Positions 60,721-64,000 of a stretch of 64,000 nt of DNA are shown piece after piece. The notes beneath the pieces were generated by a model that was given only the letters and a program-made list of their open reading frames with translations, was not told where the DNA came from and made no database searches. A program made the position numbers and the translations under genes. Origin of the DNA: Plumapathes pennacea (taxonomy: Eukaryota > Cnidaria > Anthozoa > Antipatharia > Myriopathidae); NCBI GenBank assembly GCA_964036295.1, contig OZ038462.1, forward strand, positions 2,363,501 to 2,427,500. The letters are read 5' to 3'. Each line of letters starts with the position of its first letter. Position 1 is the stretch's first letter.

Positions 60721-63700
60721 CTACACGAACTCGGACTTCGCTTCTCGCCGAGCGGACCTGTCGCTCTGTGGTGACGTGACGGTGCTGTCAACGACTTCGG
60801 CGGAGCGCAGCGCTTCTCTTGCGAGGAAATTTTCCCGCTTGACCTGGTTCGATACTTTCTTCGGCACATCTGGGATAATGTAAGCCAGAAGTCCGGTCAA
60901 GCCGAAAACCACGTGCTGTGGAGTTAAGAAAAAAACAACAGTTTCACAAATAATTCTACGCGTTTAGTGTACCAACACATTACACATCAACTTCCGACGT
61001 CATATCCAGAAGATTAGAGACGAAAGACTGAGTAACAGCGCAGCCAATTCCACAAATGCGACATATTCGACACAAAAATCATGTCGTGCTGTGAATGGAT
61101 GAGAAATATTTTAAATTGGCAGTGCGAGAACTCGCCATCGCCACTTGCTTGCTTGCGTGGGTCGATCGCAGTTACGAGGACGTGTTGCAAACCTTCCTTG
61201 CGTCCTTGGACGCAGAAAACCAGAATTCTAAATCAATACATTGTTTTTAGCATTCATCTAAAAAACACGCTGTGGGAACAGCAGGTACGCACCAAAAATG
61301 CCACGACAAAAAAGAGTTTGGCCGTCAGGATGTGCCAGTGAGCTTTGGAGTACACGTAAGCATCACCATTTGGGAGCGTCACGTTGTTGGTAATGACAAA
61401 CGGAGGTTCACGGTAACCACGGTATCTGAAAATCACACCGTAACAATTAGAACGTTACCCTGAGTGCCAGAGGTTTCTCGCTCTCGGAAGGGCTGGGGGC
61501 GAAACCACGGGCGGAAGAGGGCTGGGGGCGAGGCGGAGCCGAGGCGAGAGAACGAATTTTGACAACGACTTGTACAAAATTCAATGTTGCAAATTGAAAA
61601 ACCAGCTGCACAGTGTACGACGACGACGACGACAACAACAACAATAACAACAACAACAACAACAACGACAACAAACAAAAATATTCGTCAAATACCTGCA
61701 GGTGTACATTCCAAAGCCACAACTGCCATTTTCAAAGTTCTTATTAAAATCCGTAATGAACTCTTTATTGGGCATCTCCGTGATGTTGTTGTAGTCAGGT
61801 ATATAAAAGCACGACAAACTTGCATTCAGGAAGTTCTCCAGATTGTCGTTACCGGCACCGAGAGTGTGGTATAAACGAGGCACGAACTCTGACACAAATG
61901 CCAACACGAACGCCTTGTGAAGAATGGATAAAGCGGTTACTAACAGTCAGGCTCCGTGTCCCGAGAGGGAGGGGGAGGGGGAGGACACAGTAGGCACGCC
62001 AACTAATAAACTAGTGAACCCCTCCCCCCTCCTCGAGACAAGTTGTCCCACCCTCCCCCCAAGAGAAATTGTGATTCTCATGTAAACGGGTCGCTTTTAT
62101 TTATGCAGAAATGTATGAATAATTGGCAAGTTAGGGCAAGGTTGTTCAAAGAGTGTATAACGCTATTCTCCGGATAAATCGCTATCCAGTGGACAGTATT
62201 ACCCATTTAAAGCCTAATTCAGTCAACTGGATAAGGATTTATCCTGTGGATAGTACTGCCCACTACTCTTTGAACAACCGGGCCCAGGTGACTTGCGGAG
62301 GACGGTGCCTCGCGGGACACGGTTTTTTCTTATAAGCGGAGCTTGTGAAGTTTACAAAGATAGATCACGATAAAAAAGAGAGTACTTGCTTCAGAGACCG
62401 AGAAGAGGAGACGATATCGAGGAAACTCCTCGAATAAAGAGAGAAAAAGAAAAGAACAGAGTGAGGGAAAGTACAGGAGTTCAAGTGAAGGAGAAATGAA
62501 CCGAAAACGAAAAAGAGGGCAGAAAAATTTACAACAGAAGAGAGCAGCACAGGAAATGACGAGAAATAAAGTGAAGCACAAAAGAACGTAAGAAGGAAAG
62601 ACAAAAGACTGAAAAACTTCTAGTACAGTGGAATGAGCGTTTGGTTACTTTGGGTCGAACAGAGAGTGGGATTTATAACATGTTGAATAATAGAGACTCA
62701 CATTGACGACAACAGAGATCTTGGTGATGGCATTCAGTATTGCATACCAGATACCTAAAACATAAATCCACAGCAAATAAAAGCTTGCTCAGTTAGACAC
62801 AAGCGTTTTAATTCCTGTCAGAAAACGGAGCTTGATTGAACTTCATACCACCAATTCACGTTCCCTTCTCCAGAAGAAAAAGGACAGCAAGCACAGAGCA
62901 AAAATGCATAAATCGCTAACGTCTTGTCTTAGTCGGACATCAATGCTTCAGAGCGGATGACTGTCGATTGCTTTGGTTTTGATTGGTGTTTGGACTGTCC
63001 AATCAGATATGAAAGCAAAACCCGATGGCGAGTGTCGCACTGCTGATTGGTCTGTCCTTCAAAGTGAAACCAAACGTACATTACTTTCGTTGAAAGTGTT
63101 TTCTTACAGCCTTTATAATTGGCAATACTTCGATTTTAGTTTTCGACAGTCATCCAAAAACCTTTCTGTGCAACCGGGCTCTCTATGATAACACAAACTG
63201 CATTGGCCGTTGGGCTTACCGATGTCTTGTGCTCTTGCCGCCATCGGTCGTTTGAAGACGCAGTTGAACTTGTACGCATCCAGGCGAATTTCGATCAGGT
63301 TGTTTATGAGCGCAAACAGAGGACCCAGCGGGAAAGCCGTCACAAACAGCGTGATGAAGCCGTACTGAATCACTACAAAAGAAAGATCAACTTCAGATTT
63401 CTCTCTTCATTCAGTACTGTACACTAAACAGTAAGGATAATTTGACACTCAATAACTTGTTCGACTGAAAGCTGACGATCAAATCGTCAATTCTGAGCTC
63501 AAGAGGTTTAGTATGTCAGATTAGTTATGTACAGTTATTCCGTCTGTCTAATAATTATACTACAGCACGCAGCAAGTTGACACTCACCAATCACTAGTCT
63601 CCTCGCAGCCGTTTTTGTGCTCCCAACACCTTGTGCCCCTCCCCCACAAACGGCATCCTCGTCCCCAAGCTCTTAGGGGTACGAGGTGTTGCGACCACAA

Positions 63701-63941
63701 AAACGGCTGCGAGGAGACTAACCAATCTCCAGATACTAAGAACCCGTGGGGAGGGTACTCCGTCACATTGCAGTACAGTTAGTCTGTCTGTCTGTCTTGA
63801 CACTCACCAATCTCCAGATACTCATAGAAGAGCCCGTGGGAAGGGTAGTCCGTCAGATTGAAGTCCAGTTCCCAGCGCTCGTAGTTGGACATGTCCGGTA
63901 GCTCCATGTTTTGCCGTCGGCTCCACCATACCTGAAGTTTC
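60721..63941 (-). CDS. Anoctamin (ANO7/TMEM16G-like), C-terminal part
   Basis: Member of the TMEM16 family of calcium-activated chloride channels and lipid scramblases. Six exons, 5' to 3': 63808-63941, 63220-63372, 62702-62754, 61696-61913, 61293-61425, 60721-60915. They give 294 residues and a stop; the rest lies beyond the right edge. Visible hallmarks are [22 protein letters not shown] with two Glu of the calcium site, [13 protein letters not shown] with the next Glu and Asp, [17 protein letters not shown], an extracellular loop with four Cys and NAS/NIT glycosylation motifs, and [27 protein letters not shown] and [11 protein letters not shown] resemble ANO7 most among the human members I remember. 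Phases join cleanly. The paralogue assignment is less sure than the family. Confidence 0.93.
61621..61676. repeat. (ACG/AAC)n microsatellite
   Basis: GACGACGACAACAACAAC-type triplets in an anoctamin intron, ending 20 bp before the exon at 61696. Confidence 0.85.
62140..62280. mobile_element. MITE with GGTTGTTCAAAGAGT ends
   Basis: GGTTGTTCAAAGAGTG at the left and ACTCTTTGAACAACC at the right are inverted copies. The interior has GGATAA and TTATCC pairs. It is about 141 bp and lies in an anoctamin intron. Confidence 0.8.
63596..63719. mobile_element. MITE with AGTCTCCTCGCAGCCG ends
   Basis: AGTCTCCTCGCAGCCGTTTT at 63596 is exactly mirrored by AAAACGGCTGCGAGGAGACT ending at 63719; the inverted repeat is about 24 bp. 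There is no coding capacity. Confidence 0.85.
63721..63775 (-). pseudogene. Duplicated fragment of an anoctamin exon
   Basis: CCAATCTCCAGATACT followed by AAGAACCCGTGGGGAGGGTA copies, with small indels and changes, the 3' end and donor region of the true exon at 63808-63860. It sits in the next intron directly beside a MITE and cannot be read through in frame. Confidence 0.75.
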
Positions 63942-64000
63942 CTGTAAAAATCAAGTTTTTAATGCACCATACATAAATTTTCCTGTGGATATCAAAATTT

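Overview
The window is nuclear DNA from an animal with many small introns. Its gene set and its density of small inverted-repeat transposons suggest a cnidarian, most likely an anthozoan such as a stony coral. That taxonomic call is an inference; no taxon-diagnostic sequence is present. No rRNA, tRNA or CRISPR array was found.

Layout: (1) 456-15203, minus strand: nup205, the inner-ring nuclear pore scaffold, 26 coding exons in one unbroken frame, with its last exons beyond the left edge. (2) 15861-22199, plus strand: an atypical E2F of the E2F7/8 type with two DNA-binding domains, head to head with nup205. Consensus E2F sites lie in the shared promoter and in the first intron. (3) 23963-28233, plus strand: a seven-exon gene for a 431-residue protein with an Ala/Glu-repeat N-terminus that I do not recognise. 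It has a CRE and a TATA box upstream. (4) 29349-34373 and 38866-52743, both minus strand: two tandem transglutaminase genes, A and B, each with 13 coding exons in the same phases and with complete Cys-His-Asp triads. B is stretched by a 4.5 kb inverted-repeat element and by a perfect GAA/TTC tract of about 280 units. (5) 54523-57853, plus strand: RABL2, a cilium-related small GTPase. (6) 60721-63941, minus strand: the C-terminal part of an ANO7-like anoctamin, continuing beyond the right edge.

The genes do not form one pathway. The gaps and introns are rich in mobile DNA. One MITE family has at least eight copies, mostly in nup205 introns. There are also a 570 bp element in two near-identical copies, a 616 bp tandem duplication with a third inverted copy, Harbinger-like and pogo-like MITEs, several other inverted-repeat elements, and GAT, TAA, GTT, ACGAC and telomere-type arrays.

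Exon boundaries were placed by hand from splice signals, reading phase and remembered family sequence. Summed phases close without a frameshift in every main gene model. UTRs and transcription starts are mostly unresolved.
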